From NCBI GenBank assembly GCA_019633425.1, contig WSUB01000208.1, positions 1-64,000 on the forward strand: a stretch of 64,000 nucleotides of DNA, given 5' to 3'. Shown piece by piece: positions 17,530 through 29,449 of the stretch. The translations under genes and the position numbers were made by a program. The notes beneath the pieces were generated by a model. That model did no database searches. It saw nothing but the letters and a program-made list of their open reading frames with translations, and was not told the origin of the DNA. The first letter of the stretch is position 1. Every line of letters starts with the position of its first letter. The DNA comes from Tulasnella sp. 424. Lineage: Eukaryota > Basidiomycota > Agaricomycetes > Cantharellales > Tulasnellaceae.

Positions 17530-17855
17530 TCGAGCAGCCGACGGGGCTAGCCGCGCGATTTAAACCTTCAGCGGCGTTGGGAGCATTTCCGATTTCTTCA
17601 ACCCCCCCCCCCTGCTTGTTTATAAGGTTGTATTGTATTTCTATGGTGATCTTGACCCTGATGGACGGCCGCGACTTTTCCTTGTCTGTCGCCGATATCC
17701 GTACTCGTTTTAAAGGCGATGCACTTAGCGAGACCCAGCTGAGCGTCGGCTCTTCTTTGTCTGTCCCCGACTTCTGTACAGATTTGGTCGAGTCTAACGT
17801 CACGGCTTCGGTGTACTCGTTTTGAAGCCGACGAACATGAGCGAGACCAAACACA
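17530..17855 (-). pseudogene. Orphan remnant of a TPR exon (3' end of a kinase-TPR gene)
   Basis: Minus-strand translation gives GLAHVRRLQNEYTEAVTL and, in another frame, VEEIGNAPNAA. These correspond to the TPR motifs GLAxVHRxQxEYSEAVTLY and LEEIGDTxNAA of the intact genes downstream. Frame changes, a C10-type homopolymer near 17605 and the loss of the rest show it is dead. It abuts the conserved left boundary of array unit 1 (the segment starting AATAAGCCCCAGTGGACTTC near 17870), so it is probably what is left of one more unit. Confidence 0.75.
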
Positions 17856-18316
17856 AGGAGATTCAATAAGCCCCAGTGGACTTCGTGCAAAGATACGCAG
17901 CGCCGCAATGAGGGAAACAATCTCGAAAGTCCGCCTCGCCTTCCGGTATTATAAAGCTGCCCGTGACAATCATTCCAGCACTTTACACTTCAGCTCTTCA
18001 AAAGGATAGACATGGAATGGCCTACAGAATCCAACATACGTACTCTTCATCCCCCAAGAGATGTCACTTTGTTGCGGCTCCATCCGACCGGAGTAGCCAA
18101 GAGGAAAGGAAACGCAATGAGCCCAGCGCATTCTGAAAGACTGTCCAGGCAACGGGAGGTAGCTAGTCGATTAGACAACCGAGACGTACGGAGTACCGGC
18201 ATCTTAGCCGACGGGATACATCGTTCACAAATCTGTACAAAAACATGCATTACATACACTGTAGTCATGTATCAAGAAGCATATCTCGGTCGGACTCAAA
18301 ATGTGTCTGTGGAACA

Positions 18317-20679
18317 TCATTCCACCTCCGCTACTAGGTCGAGTTTTTGACGGGCGAGAGCGGCGCGCTCTGATGCAAATGCTGCATTTTTAGTATGTCC
18401 GATTTCTTCCAAAATTCCAGCAGCTCGTTCATAAAGGTGTATTGCGTCTTCGTGCTGATCCTGGTCGCTATGGACGTCAGCAAGGCCCATCAGAGCCCAG
18501 GCTGTTCCGTATCTGTTGCCAATGTCTATGCGAATTTGAAGAGCTTCGGAGAACAGCTGAACGGCTTGGCTGTACTGTTTTTGACGTCGATGCACGTCAG
18601 CGAGACCCCACAAAGCCTCGGCTCTTCCTCGTCTGTCGCCGAGGTTGGTGCAGACTTGGACGACCTCGGAGTAGAGTGTAACGGCTTCGCTGTACTCCTT
18701 TTGAACCCGATGCACCTGTGCGAGACCGAACAAAGCGTCGGCTTTTCTCCTTTCGTCGCCGGTTTCGGCGCAGATTTGGACAACTTCGGAGTAGAATCCG
18801 ACGGCCTCGCTGTAATTGTTTTGAGCCCGATGCACGGTGGCAAGGCCCCACAGAGCGAGGGCTCTTCTTTCTCGGTCGCCGATTTCGGTGTAGATTTGGA
18901 CGGCCTCCGCGTGGAGCTTAACGGCCTCGCTGTAATTGCTTTGAGTCCGATTCGCTTCGGCGAGACCAAAGAGAGCGTTGGCCTTTCCTGCGCTGTCAGC
19001 GGTCTCCGTGCTGATGCCCAAGGCTTCAGTGTAAAATTTTGACGCGTTGATATAGTCACTCTGAGATAGATGCATGTTCCCCAGGGTCAGAAGAAGTTCG
19101 GGAGAGCGAGGTTGTGAAACCGACGCATTTGAGGCCCGCTGCCGATCCGGGACAATCATTGGCTATACAGCGACAAGTCAAAATGCAGTCAATAACCCAA
19201 AACCAGCACCACTCGCCATCCAATTCATCGACCTTCGACACTCATCAGCCGTTGGCCGCTTGCTGGGATCGATGCTCCAACACGTGATCATTAGCGAGTA
19301 AAGTGCGCGCATCAACACCATCCTGGTGTGGTCAGCGACGGAAGGGAGGTTCCCCTGAATGACGTGTATGAAAACGGCGGAGTCCTTTTGGACATTTTGA
19401 AACGGAATTGAATTGGTCATAACCTATTTCACCATTGATTGTAAGCTTCCGTCGAGACAATATGTAGATTTTGGTATACAGTACCTCGTAAAATATCCAG
19501 CCCAATGCCCAGATATCACTCCACAGGCCAGGTTCATCATCCTTCAACAACTCGGGAGCAGCCCAGCGGAGCGTAAATTGATTGCCCGTCAGGGTCATGG
19601 TACCAGTGGCTTCGCAAAACTCCGTCTCAAGCAACAGTGTTGGCTGAGCTCCGGTTTCGCTTTTCGCGGGTTGCACAGGAGGGGCCTTTGGGGCCAGGCG
19701 ACGGGCGGAACCGAAGTCCGTGATGACGGCGCGGTATTTTGTGTTCACCAACACATTCGCCTACACACCACAGAGTTCAGCTCGCCAAGCGTCATTTCAG
19801 ATCAACATCCGGACCCACCGACTTGAGGTCACCATGGTAGATCGGCGGATTCTGACTATGAAGGTACTCCACCCCTCTCGCCACATCGGCCATCTGGTGT
19901 ATGGTTCCTCAGAAGATGATTTGAAGGATAGTGTCCTGAACTTACCAGCGAGATTCGCTCCGGGATTTCCCAGTCGGCTGAGGCCACGAAGTCCTTTAAA
20001 TTTCCGTTGTCCGCCCAGGGAAACACCAGCCAGACCCTATCCTCCGACAGATCCTCCACGAATCCTTCAAGCTTGATGACGTTTGCATGAGAAAGCTCGG
20101 TTAAGAACCCCGCTTCCCTAAGTGCCAACTGAGGGGGCTTAGCGCTGTGCAAGAGTTTGACGCAATGGGATAACTGATTCTCACCCCTAATACTCGTTCT
20201 TTGTCCTTTCCATTCTCGATCTTCAGTTTCTTCACCGCTATGGCCTAACGTACGGAAGCCAGCTCGGTCAACGACTTGTTGTAGGAAACAAATCAAGTCT
20301 CAGGGGAACAGACCTTTCGCTTGGGTGTTCCACCATCAGACTCATTCTCGCCTCCGGTTTGAGCTGAGTCGATCGCGATACTCCTTGAGGCGGAAGTAGA
20401 AACCAAAATCGCCCGTGAAACCGTCGCAAATCCTCCACGAAACTCCGGGCCGTCTTCCGGGAATTCGATCGAGGACGAATCGATTCGCCATTCTGCAAGT
20501 TTCTGGAGTTTATTCCTCTATGTAGAAACGAGCCGCGGTAAGCGTTTACTATTATTCTTCGTGGTTCGGGTGGGACGCACTAATTTGGTGCCTGCCAGTG
20601 GCTGGGACGGACACCCAGAATCGTCTGGATCGGACTCCTGCGAACCACGGGCGTCGGCGGCGTTATTGTCCACTTCCAT
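18317..20679 (-). CDS. TKL-like protein kinase with C-terminal TPR array, array copy 1
   Basis: Eight exons (minus): 20679-20581, 20517-20314, 20244-20185, 20128-19946, 19893-19819, 19760-19485, 19423-19217 and 19162-18317, giving 649 aa. The kinase part (about 40-365) has a poor glycine loop (FRGGFATV, 59-66), the beta-3 lysine AIAVK (106), the helix-C glutamate in LALREA (126), HGDLKSAN (Asp204), DFG (222-224) and APE (275-277). So the catalytic residues are present although HRD is HGD. Exon 8 encodes seven TPRs of 40 residues with DRxGRAxALxGLAxVHR spacers, like kinesin-light-chain-type repeats, and nothing else. The intron between kinase and TPR starts GCGAGT, not GT. I assume it is spliced as GC-AG; if retained, translation stops 11 codons later and gives a kinase without TPRs. 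There is no signal peptide or transmembrane segment, so it is probably intracellular. Substrate and ligand are unknown. Confidence 0.85.
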
Positions 20680-20949
20680 CGGATGGTTTAGTGTAAGAGG
20701 GATTGACGATTGGATGGGTCGATGATCAAGTTGGAGCTTCGCCGAGGGGAGAGGAAAGCGAAGGGAGAGGCCGAGGGGAACACAGGCCTCATGGTCTTTC
20801 CGAAGTCATCTCCGTTTAGGGGTGGGTTACGTCATCATCAGCTCGAGGATTTCTGCTTCACTCATGCCGTCACCTTTTTTCTCCACCCTTCCCTATTGAC
20901 ACCAAACGCTGCGCGCATCGATAAGTCCATATTGCAATAGAAATCAAGT

Positions 20950-23330
20950 TCTCGATGATTTGGCCAACGTCTTGTCAGCCCCAGGGTGTTGCCGCGAAGT
21001 CTGACCCTGCGAACGCGCTCTACTATCTCGTCGTCACTAGCCCTCCCAAGTCTGTTCATAGCATCCCAGGCCGCTTGCGGTATTGAGAGCTAACATGCCA
21101 TACGCAAACCATGAAGATGCTGCAACGCGCTGACTACCTTCGACCGAGTCTCCCTGGCCAACGTCCTCCGGATAATGGCAACTTTTCATGTACACTGCGA
21201 ACGAGGAACCCCGCCCACCGACAAGGCAAAGCCCTCGGACAAGGACAAGGAGACCGTTAATGTCGTTTTCGGGAGCGGCTGGGCTGCTGCCGGCATGCTG
21301 GAAAGAATGAACAAGAAGCATCACAACGTTCTGAGTCTCTCCAGATTCGTTCACTCAGTCCACTCTCTAATTCGCCTCGAATCCCACTCTAGGATACTCT
21401 GCACGCATTTTAGGTCCCCGGTAGCTGGCTGAACTACTTCCTCTTCACTCACCCCTTTCTGTCGCTCGCAATTCGAACTCTTGATGCGCGATCATCCAAT
21501 CCACTTTCACCTCGTCCGACACGAAGCCCGCCAAGTCCCCACCTCCAAAGCCCAACTCTCAGGGCCGACCCACAACAAGCAGGTCACCACCGCGGACTCG
21601 TCAGACATCAAAGGGAACGCCAATGATATGAACATCCCTAATATATCTTAGCATACGCCGTCGGCGCCGAAACTGAGGCGTTGGGCATTACAGGTGTCAG
21701 AATGGTGAGGCAGCGAGCGGGATACCATTTTTAAGCGTCTGCGCATTATTGATCGTGCCATTATACCTTACCCGCAGCCACCCTTATTTTCAACACTCCT
21801 CCTTCCAGAAGGAACTTCTCGACATTGAGAAGCCCCGTGAGCGCGTGGTGACCTGCATCGAGTCCGCGGCCTTTCCTGTCCAAAGCGAGGAAGAAGTCGA
21901 TCAGTTGCTGCACAAGGGTAAGTCGAGCATTACACCTCTAAGCCTGCGACCATCTAATCCGCGTGTATGCTCTCCTTTAGTCGCCGGCAGCGGAGGTCCC
22001 AAAGACGTCTAATTCTTCGGCGAGCTACATAACCTTATCAAGGACGACATCCGCTTGTGGTACCTCTAACTCACCGACAAGCTCAAAATCACCACCGTCA
22101 AAGCTCTGCCAAATACTCTGCCCATGTTCCGCCGCCAACCTTTCCAGTACACCGATTCGACGTTTAAGGACCAGAACCAAGACCGTGGCCGAGATGGTGA
22201 AAGCCAAAACCGGCGTATTCAAGGAGTCTCAGCAACTCAGTGTGTGCGCCTAGATTCGTCATCCTCGGCGTTCCAACAGGGCTTGGACATCTGGTGATCC
22301 GCTCCACTTACAATGAAGTGAGCCGCAGGAGCCATATTTGCCCAAATCGCCGAAAGTGTCGGGGCTGCTTCCAATCCACTAAATCGAGCCTCTTCGTTGT
22401 CACCATTTCAATCGATGCACAACCGACTCCATTTTTTCTACCTCCCTTTTCTTCATTCCTCCTTAGTTCTCTGTCCTCCTTGTTGGTATCTTCATCCTTT
22501 ACATCCCTGCATGTCCCTTTGCTCTAGAGTTCCTACTTTGGTCTGCTTGCCCTTTCTCCTCTTTCCTTCCCCTTTGATGCTCACGCTTCATGACATATTG
22601 TGTTTAATGTAAATTGAGAGTGCGCGAGGTATCTCTGCGCTTTAATGTCGATTCAATAGGGGATAGTCGAGAAGATTATGGGTCCCCCAATGGACGTTCC
22701 GCATTAACAGTGCACATGAGAAAGTCGAGCGGCGTTGGCTTCCCGATCACGGTCCATGGGTGGCTTTCGCCAGTGCACTGCTACCTCGTACGCACCGACA
22801 GCTCAAGTGGCGACTCAAGAGGCCCAATCCCTCGCTTGTCTTCTCGATCAACGAGCCGTAAAGAAAGAGCTCGAGAAGAAACTCGCCGAATTGCCCGGAG
22901 AGAGGAGCGGGGTTGCCCGAGGGTCCTGAAGGTAAAGCCAGCATACGTGATCCACGTCTCGTTGTCCAGACGTCATGCTAAGAGAGGTTCTTTTGGTCAG
23001 AACTACGTCGAGGAACTCGAATCAATCGTCGAGCTGCTCAACAAGGCTGGCAAGATCCACCAGCCATCAGGGAAGCTTGGCGTACATCCGAGGGTTCGGA
23101 TAAAGCTATCGCCGGCTTACCCTCCATGAACGGAAACTTGTCTGTTCTCCACGTCTTGAGGCAGCTGAACTTAATTATTTCAAGCGTACGTGTTTCGCCT
23201 CTGGCGGTGTCTCGAATTTGGTTTTCTGGAAGAGTGCATGGATTTCGCCGCTGTTCTCGCTGAGGAATAGGATTTTGGTGTTGAGTGACTGATTGAAGGT
23301 GAAGCTTTTCGGACGGTGAGGAGGATTCGG
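20950..23330 (+). pseudogene. Decayed NDE-type NADH dehydrogenase, unit 1 (N-terminal part plus C-terminal part)
   Basis: Frames scattered over 2.4 kb follow the NADH dehydrogenase in order: RALTTFDRVSLANVLRIMATF and DKDKETVNVVFGSGWAAAGM (compare the gene at 21-440), SSDIKGNANDMNIP, ERVVTCIESAAFP, VAGSGGPKDV, KLKITTVKALPN and STFKDQNQ. Then comes a 450-bp unrelated spacer (about 22230-22690), followed by CTATSYAPTAQVATQE, KKELEKKLAEL, GKLxYI and FASGGVSNLVFWKSAW. Frameshifts and stops interrupt it, including TAA at 22067-22069. Intron positions are kept, such as LLHK|GTAAGT...CCTTTAG|VAG at about 21910-21980. It therefore arose by DNA duplication, not from a processed transcript. The dinucleotide and quinone-site regions are broken; no function is expected. 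Confidence 0.88.
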
Positions 23331-24109
23331 GATTCCTGGGAGCTTTGGACGGTTGAAATTGGCGGACTGGCCCTATTAACAGTGACGTGAGCCGCGAGAG
23401 CCGTAACTAACTCAATCAAAATATGTCCGGCACATCCAAGACTATTAGTCTATCTACTATACGCGTTCCTCGTCATTCATTCCATCCATAGACGGTAGAC
23501 TCTGTTTTCCCGACTTTCCTTTTCTTTACTTCCTTCTTCCTTTGTCATTCTTCGTCTCTCCATGCTAACTGTCACTGCTTGCCCTCCGCATACATTTCCT
23601 ACGAGGAAAGAGTGTTTTCTAGATCGTCGACGAGATTCAATAAGTCTCAGTGGACTTCAGCGCCGCAATCAGGTAAACACTCTTGAAATTCCGGCTCGCC
23701 TTCCGGTAATATAGTGCTACCCGTGACACTTACTTATTCCATCACGTTACACTTTAGCCCGACTCCGACTCGAAAAGGATGGTAGTGAAATGACCTGCGG
23801 TCTCGAACGTACCTACACCCCATCCCACAAAGGATGTCACTTTGGAGCGGCTCCATCTGACCGGAGTAGTCGAGAGGAGAGGAAAGGCAATGAGCTCAGC
23901 GCATTTTGAAAGACTGTAAGGACAGCGGGAGCCGGCTCGTGGATTCGAATGCGGCGCCGGGAACAAGATACAATCGAGACGCATGGAATGCAGATCTTAG
24001 CCTACAGGATACATAGCTCGCAAATTTGTACAAAAACATGCATTACATACACTATAGTCATGTATCAAGAAACATTTCTCGGTCATTCTCGAAATGTCTC
24101 CGTGAAACA

Positions 24110-26473
24110 TCATTCCGCCTCCGCTGGTTCGAGTTTTCGACGGGCGAGAGCCGCGCGGTTTGATGCGTATGCTGCATCCCGAGTATCTCCGATTTCTTCC
24201 AAAACTTCAGCAGCTTGTTCATAAAGGCGCATTGCATCCTCGTGCTGATCCTCATCGTGATGGACGTCGGCAAGGCCCATCAGAGCCCAGGCTCTCCCGT
24301 ATCTCTCGCCCATGTCGGTATAAATTTGCAGAGTTTCGGAGAAAAGCTGAACGGCCTGGCTGTACTGTTTTTGAACTCGATGCACCTCAGCGAGACCACA
24401 CAGGGCCTCGGCTCTTCCTCGTCTGTCGCCGAGGTTGGTGCAGAGTTGGACTGACTCAGTGTAGAGCGCAACGGCTTCGCTGTACTCCTCTTGAAGCCGA
24501 TGTACCTCAGCGAGACCGCGCAAAGCGTCGGCTTTTCTCGTTTTGTCGCCGCGTTCGGTGCAGATTTGGACAACTTCGGAGTAGAATCTGGCGGCTTCGC
24601 TGAACTTTCTTTGAGACTGGTGCGTGGCGGCAAGACCCCACAAAGCGCCGACTCTTCCTTGTCTGTCGCCGATGTAGGTGAAGATTTGGACGGCCTCCGT
24701 ATAGAGCTTAACGGCCTCACTGCAATTGTTTTGCAGCCGATTCACTTTGGCGAGACCCCAGAGAGCCTTGGCTTTTCCTTCGCTGTCAGCGGTCTCCATG
24801 GAGATCCCCAAGGCTTCGGTGTAAAATGTTGACGCGTTGGTATAGTCATTCTGAGAAATATGCATTTCTCCCATTTGAATAAGAAGTTCAGCAGAGCGGG
24901 TTTGTGAACCTGACGTATTTGTGGCCCGCTGCCGATCCGGAGCAATCATTGGCTAGGTGGCAACAGGTCAAATTGCGTTCAAGTAACCCTAAAACCAGGA
25001 CCACTCGCCATCCAACTCATTGACTTTCGACACTCATCAGCCGTTGGCCGCTTGCTGGGATCGATGCTCCAACACGTGATCATTAGCGAGTACAGGGCAC
25101 GCATCAACACCATCCTGGTGTGGTCAGCGACGGAAGGGAGGTCCCCTTGAATGACGTGTATGAAAACCGCGGAGTCCTTTTGGACATTTTGAAACGGAAT
25201 CGAATTGGTCATGACCTATTTCAGCGTCGTTTGTAAGCTTCTGTTGAGACAATATATGTATTTTGGTATACAGTACCTCATAAAATATCCAGCCTAATGC
25301 CCAGATGTCGCTCCACAGGCCAGGTTCGTCGTCCACCAACAACTCTGGAGCAGCCCAGCGGAGCGTAAATTGATTGCCGGTCAGGGTCATGGTACTTGTG
25401 GCTTCACAAAACTCCGTCTCAAGCAATAGTATTGGCTGCGCTCCGTTTTCGCTCTTTGCGGGTTGCACAGGAGGGGTTTTTTGAGCCAGGCGACGGGCAG
25501 ACCCGAAGTCCGTGATGGCGGCGCGGTGTTTTGTGTTCACCAGCACGTTCGCCTACGGACCACAGAGTTCAGCTCGCCAAGCGCCATTTCAGAGCAGCAT
25601 CCGGACGTACCGACTTGAGGTCACCATGGTAGATCGGCGGATTCTGACTATGAAGGTACTCCACCCCTCTCGCCACATCGGCCATCTGGCGTGTGGTTTC
25701 TCAGAAGATGATGTGAAAGATAGCGTCCTGACCTTACCAGCGAAATTCGCTCCGGTATTTCCCAGTCGGCTGAGGCCACAAAGTCCTTTAAATTTCCACC
25801 GTCCGCCCAGGGAAACACCAGCCAGACCCTATCCTCCGACAGATCTTCCACAAATCCTTCAAGCTTGATGACGTTTTCATGAGAAAGCTCGGTTAAGAAT
25901 GCCGCTTCCCTAAGTGCCGACTGAGAGGACTTAGTGCTGTGCAAGAGAGGCTTGACGTGATGGGATAACTTATTCTCACCCCTAATACTCGCTCTTTGTC
26001 CTTTCCACTCTCGATCGTCAGTTTCTTCACCGCTATGGCCTTACATATGGAAGCCAGCTCGGTCACCGACTTGTAGAAGGAAACAAAGTGAGTCATTGGG
26101 ACAGACCTTTCGCTTAGATGTTCCACTATCAGACTCGTTCTCGCCTCTGGTTCGAGCTGACTCGTCCCCGCTACTTTTCAAGGCTGAGGTAGAAACCAAA
26201 AACGCCCGTGAAACCGTCGCAAACCCTCCACGAAACTCCGGGCCGTCTTCCGGGAATTCGATCGAGGACGAATCGATTCGCCATTCTGCAAGTTTCTGGA
26301 GTTTATCCCTCTACGTAGAAATAGTCGACGGTAAGCGTTTTATTATTACTTTTCGTGGTTTGGGTGGGACGTACTAATTTGCTGCCTGCCAGTGGTTGGG
26401 ACGGACACCCAGATTCGCCTGGATCGGACCCCTGCGAACCACGGCCATTGGCGTCGTTATTGTCCACTTCCAT
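24110..26473 (-). CDS. TKL-like protein kinase with C-terminal TPR array, array copy 2
   Basis: Eight in-phase exons (minus): 26473-26375, 26310-26107, 26039-25980, 25920-25738, 25685-25611, 25552-25277, 25215-25009 and 24952-24110, giving 648 aa. Key residues match copy 1: FRGGFATV, AIAVKK, SALREA, HGDLKSAN, TDFGSAR and RWAAPELL. The last exon starts P-MIAPDRQRATN and holds seven TPRs. The kinase/TPR intron begins GCGAGT after TGG ATG, so it too needs GC-AG splicing. Exon 4 starts with Ser (SALREA) where the other copies have Leu. The intron after HGDLKS uses GTACGT where its neighbours have GTGGGT. No disabling change is seen. Confidence 0.84.
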
Positions 26474-26744
26474 CGGATGTTTAAGTGTAAGAGGGCTTGA
26501 CGATTGGATGGGTCGATAATCAAGGAGGAGCTCCACCGAGGGGAGAGGGAAGCGGAGGGAGATGGTTTCAGGACGGGGGGAATCACAGGTCTCATGGTCG
26601 GTCATACGAGGTCATCTCCGTTTAGGGGCTCGTTACGTCATCAGCTCGAGGCGGTCTCACTCATGCCGTCACCCTTTTCTCCACCCTTCCCTATTGACAC
26701 CAAACGCTGCACACGTCGATAAGTCCTTATTGCAATATAAGTCA

Positions 26745-28540
26745 AGTTCCCGTCGATCTGGCCAACGTCTTGTCAGCCCCAGGGTGTTGCCGCGAAGTCT
26801 GACCCACCAACGTCCTCCGGACAACGGCAACTTTATGTCCCGGCCCCGGCGAGCGAGGAACCCACCCACCGACAAGGCAAAGCCCCCGGACAAGGACAAG
26901 GAGACGGTTTTCGGGAGTGGCTGGGCTGCTGCCGGCATGCTGGAAAGAATGAACAAGAAGTATCACAACGTTGTACATGTGAGTCTCTCCGGATTCGTTT
27001 ACTTACTCCACTCTCTAATTCGCCTTGAATCCCACTCTAGGATACTCTGCACGTATTTTAGGTCCCCACTAGCTGGCGGACTATTTCCTCTTCACTCGCC
27101 TCCTTCTGTCGCTCACAATTTCGAACTCTTCATGCGCGATCATCCAATCCACTCGCTACGTCGGCCGACACAAAGCCCGCCAAGTCCCCACCTCCAAAGC
27201 CCAACTCCCAGGGCCGACCCTCACAACAAGCGCATCACCACCGCGGACTCGTTAGACATCAAAGGGAACGCCAAAGATATGAACATCCCTTAAGATATCT
27301 CGACATACGCCGTCGGCGCTGAAACCGAGACGTTGGGGCTTGCAGGTGTCACAATGGCGAGGCAGCGAGCGGGATACCATTTTTAAGCCTCTGCGAGTTA
27401 TTGCTCGTGACATTATACCTTACCCGCAGCCATTCTTATCTTCCATACTCCTCCTTCCAGAAGGAACTTCTCGACATTGAGAAACCCTCGTGAGCGCGTG
27501 GTGACCTGCATCGAGTCCGCGGCCTCTCCTGACCAAAGCGAGGACGAAGTCTATCAGCTGCTGCACAAGAGTAAGTCGAGCATTATATCTCCAAGCCTGC
27601 GACCGTCTAACCCGTGTGTATGCTCCCCTTTGGTCGCCGGCGGTGGAGGTCCCAAAGACGTCGAATTCTTCGGCGAGCTTCACAACCTTCTCAAAGCCAA
27701 CATCCGCTTGTGGTACCTCGACAAGCTCAAAATCACTACCGTCAAAGCTCTGCCAAATATCTTGTCTCTGCTTCGCCGCCAACCGTTCCAGTACATCGAT
27801 TCGACGTTCAAGGACCAGAACCAAGACCGTGGTCGAGATGGTGAAAGCCAAAACCGGCGTGGTCGGGGAGTCTCAGTAACTCAGTGTGTGCCCCTTAGAT
27901 TCGTCATCCTCGGGGTTCCAGTAGGGCTTGGACTATCTGACGATCCGCTCCACTTACAATGAAGCGAGCCACAGGAGCCATACTTGCCCAAATCTTCGAA
28001 AATATCGGGGCTGCTTCCAATCTACGATTCCTAGCCTGCTCGTTGTCACCCATTTTCATCGATACGCAACCGACTCCATTTTCTCCCCTCCCTTTTCTTC
28101 ATTCCTCATCATTTTCTATGCTCCTTGTTGGTATCTTCATCCTTGACATCGCTGTATGTCCCTTTGCTCTGGAGTTCGTACTTCGGTCTGCTTGCCCGTC
28201 TCTTTCCTTCCCATGCTTACGCTTCATAGCATCTTGTGTTTAATATAGATTGAGAGTGCCCGCGGTATCTCATCGCTTTGATTTCGATTCAATAGCCGAT
28301 AGTTGAGATAATTATGGATTTCCCAATGAACGTTCCGGGAACTTGTCTGTTCTCCGCCTCTTGAGGTAGCTGAACTTAATTATTCCGAGCGTGAGCGTGT
28401 AGTTCGCCTCCGGCGGTATCGCGAATTTCCTTTTCTAGAAGAGTGCATGTATTTCGTTACTGTTCTCGTTGAGGAATAGGACTTTGGTGTTGAGTGACTG
28501 GTGAAGCTTTTTGGACGGTGAGTAGGATTCGGGATTCCCG
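26745..28540 (+). pseudogene. Decayed NDE-type NADH dehydrogenase, unit 2
   Basis: Colinear NADH dehydrogenase fragments: SGWAAAGMLERMNKKYHNVV (about 26920-26975), DIKGNAKDMNIP, RERVVTCIESAASP, VAGGGGPKDVEFFGELHN, DKLKITTVKALPN and STFKDQNQDRG, then spacer, then a short C-terminal piece (SLRNRTLVLSDW, about 28440-28500). The presequence region is deleted. The stop codon seen in the other copies at WYL*L is removed here by a small deletion (TGGTACCTCGACAAG, about 27708-27722), but other frame breaks remain. The middle of the protein is missing: the sequence jumps from the spacer straight to GGGAACTTGTCTG near 28338. Confidence 0.86.
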
Positions 28541-29449
28541 GGAGCTTTCAACGGTTGACATTGACGGAATGGCCTTATTAACAGTGACCTGAGCAGCGAG
28601 AGCCGTAACTAACTCGAAATATGTCCAGCACATCCAAGGCTAACAGTCTATCTACTATGCGCGTTCCTCGTCATTCATCTCACCCATAGACGGTAGACTT
28701 TGTTTTCGCGACTTTCATTTTCTTTAGTTCCTTCCTCCTTTGTCGTTCTTCGTTTCTCCGTGCTAACTCTCCTCGTTGGCCCTTTGCATACATTACCTAC
28801 ATGTCCCCTTGTCTCTGGAGCTGTCCTCAAACTTCGGCTTGTTCGCCACTTATCCTTCCTCTGGCCTGTTGATGTTCACGCATGAAGTACCCATGTTTGT
28901 CATGTGAATTTGAGCGTCCGTGCAATCTCTTAGGCGTAGTCCAAGGAAAGAGTGTTTGCTAGATCGTCAACGAGATCCAATAAGCCCCAGCGGACTTCGC
29001 GCGAAGGTACGCGGCGCCGCAATCAGGGAAACAATCTCGAAAGTCCGCCTCGCCTTTCGTATTATGGTGCCGCCCGTGACACTAATCCCAGCACTTTACA
29101 CTTCAGCCCGACTCTGACTTCAAAAGAATGGAAGTAGAATCGCCTACAGAATCGAACGTACTTACACTTCATCCCCCAAGAGATGTCACTTTGTATCGGT
29201 TCCGTTCAGCCGGAGTAGTCCAGAAGAGAGGAAAGGCAATGAGCTCAGCGCACTTTGAAAGGCTGTCCAGACAGTGGGAGTTGGCTCGTCGATTCGAATA
29301 CGGCGCCGGGAACAAGATACAATCGAAACGTACGGATTGCAGATCTTAGCCGACAGGATACGCAACTCACAAATTGTACAAAACATGAATTACATACACT
29401 ATAGTCGAAAAGCATGTCTCGGTTGATCTCGAAATGTCTCCGTGAAACA

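Noticed and set aside
18395..19042. Long plus-strand open frame (215 codons), with similar ones at 24491-24832, 35320-35661, 41205-41750 and 47449-47835
   Set aside because: They lie antisense to the TPR exons and recur with the 120-bp repeat. The regular codon pattern of the TPRs keeps the opposite frame open; no splice structure or family supports them.
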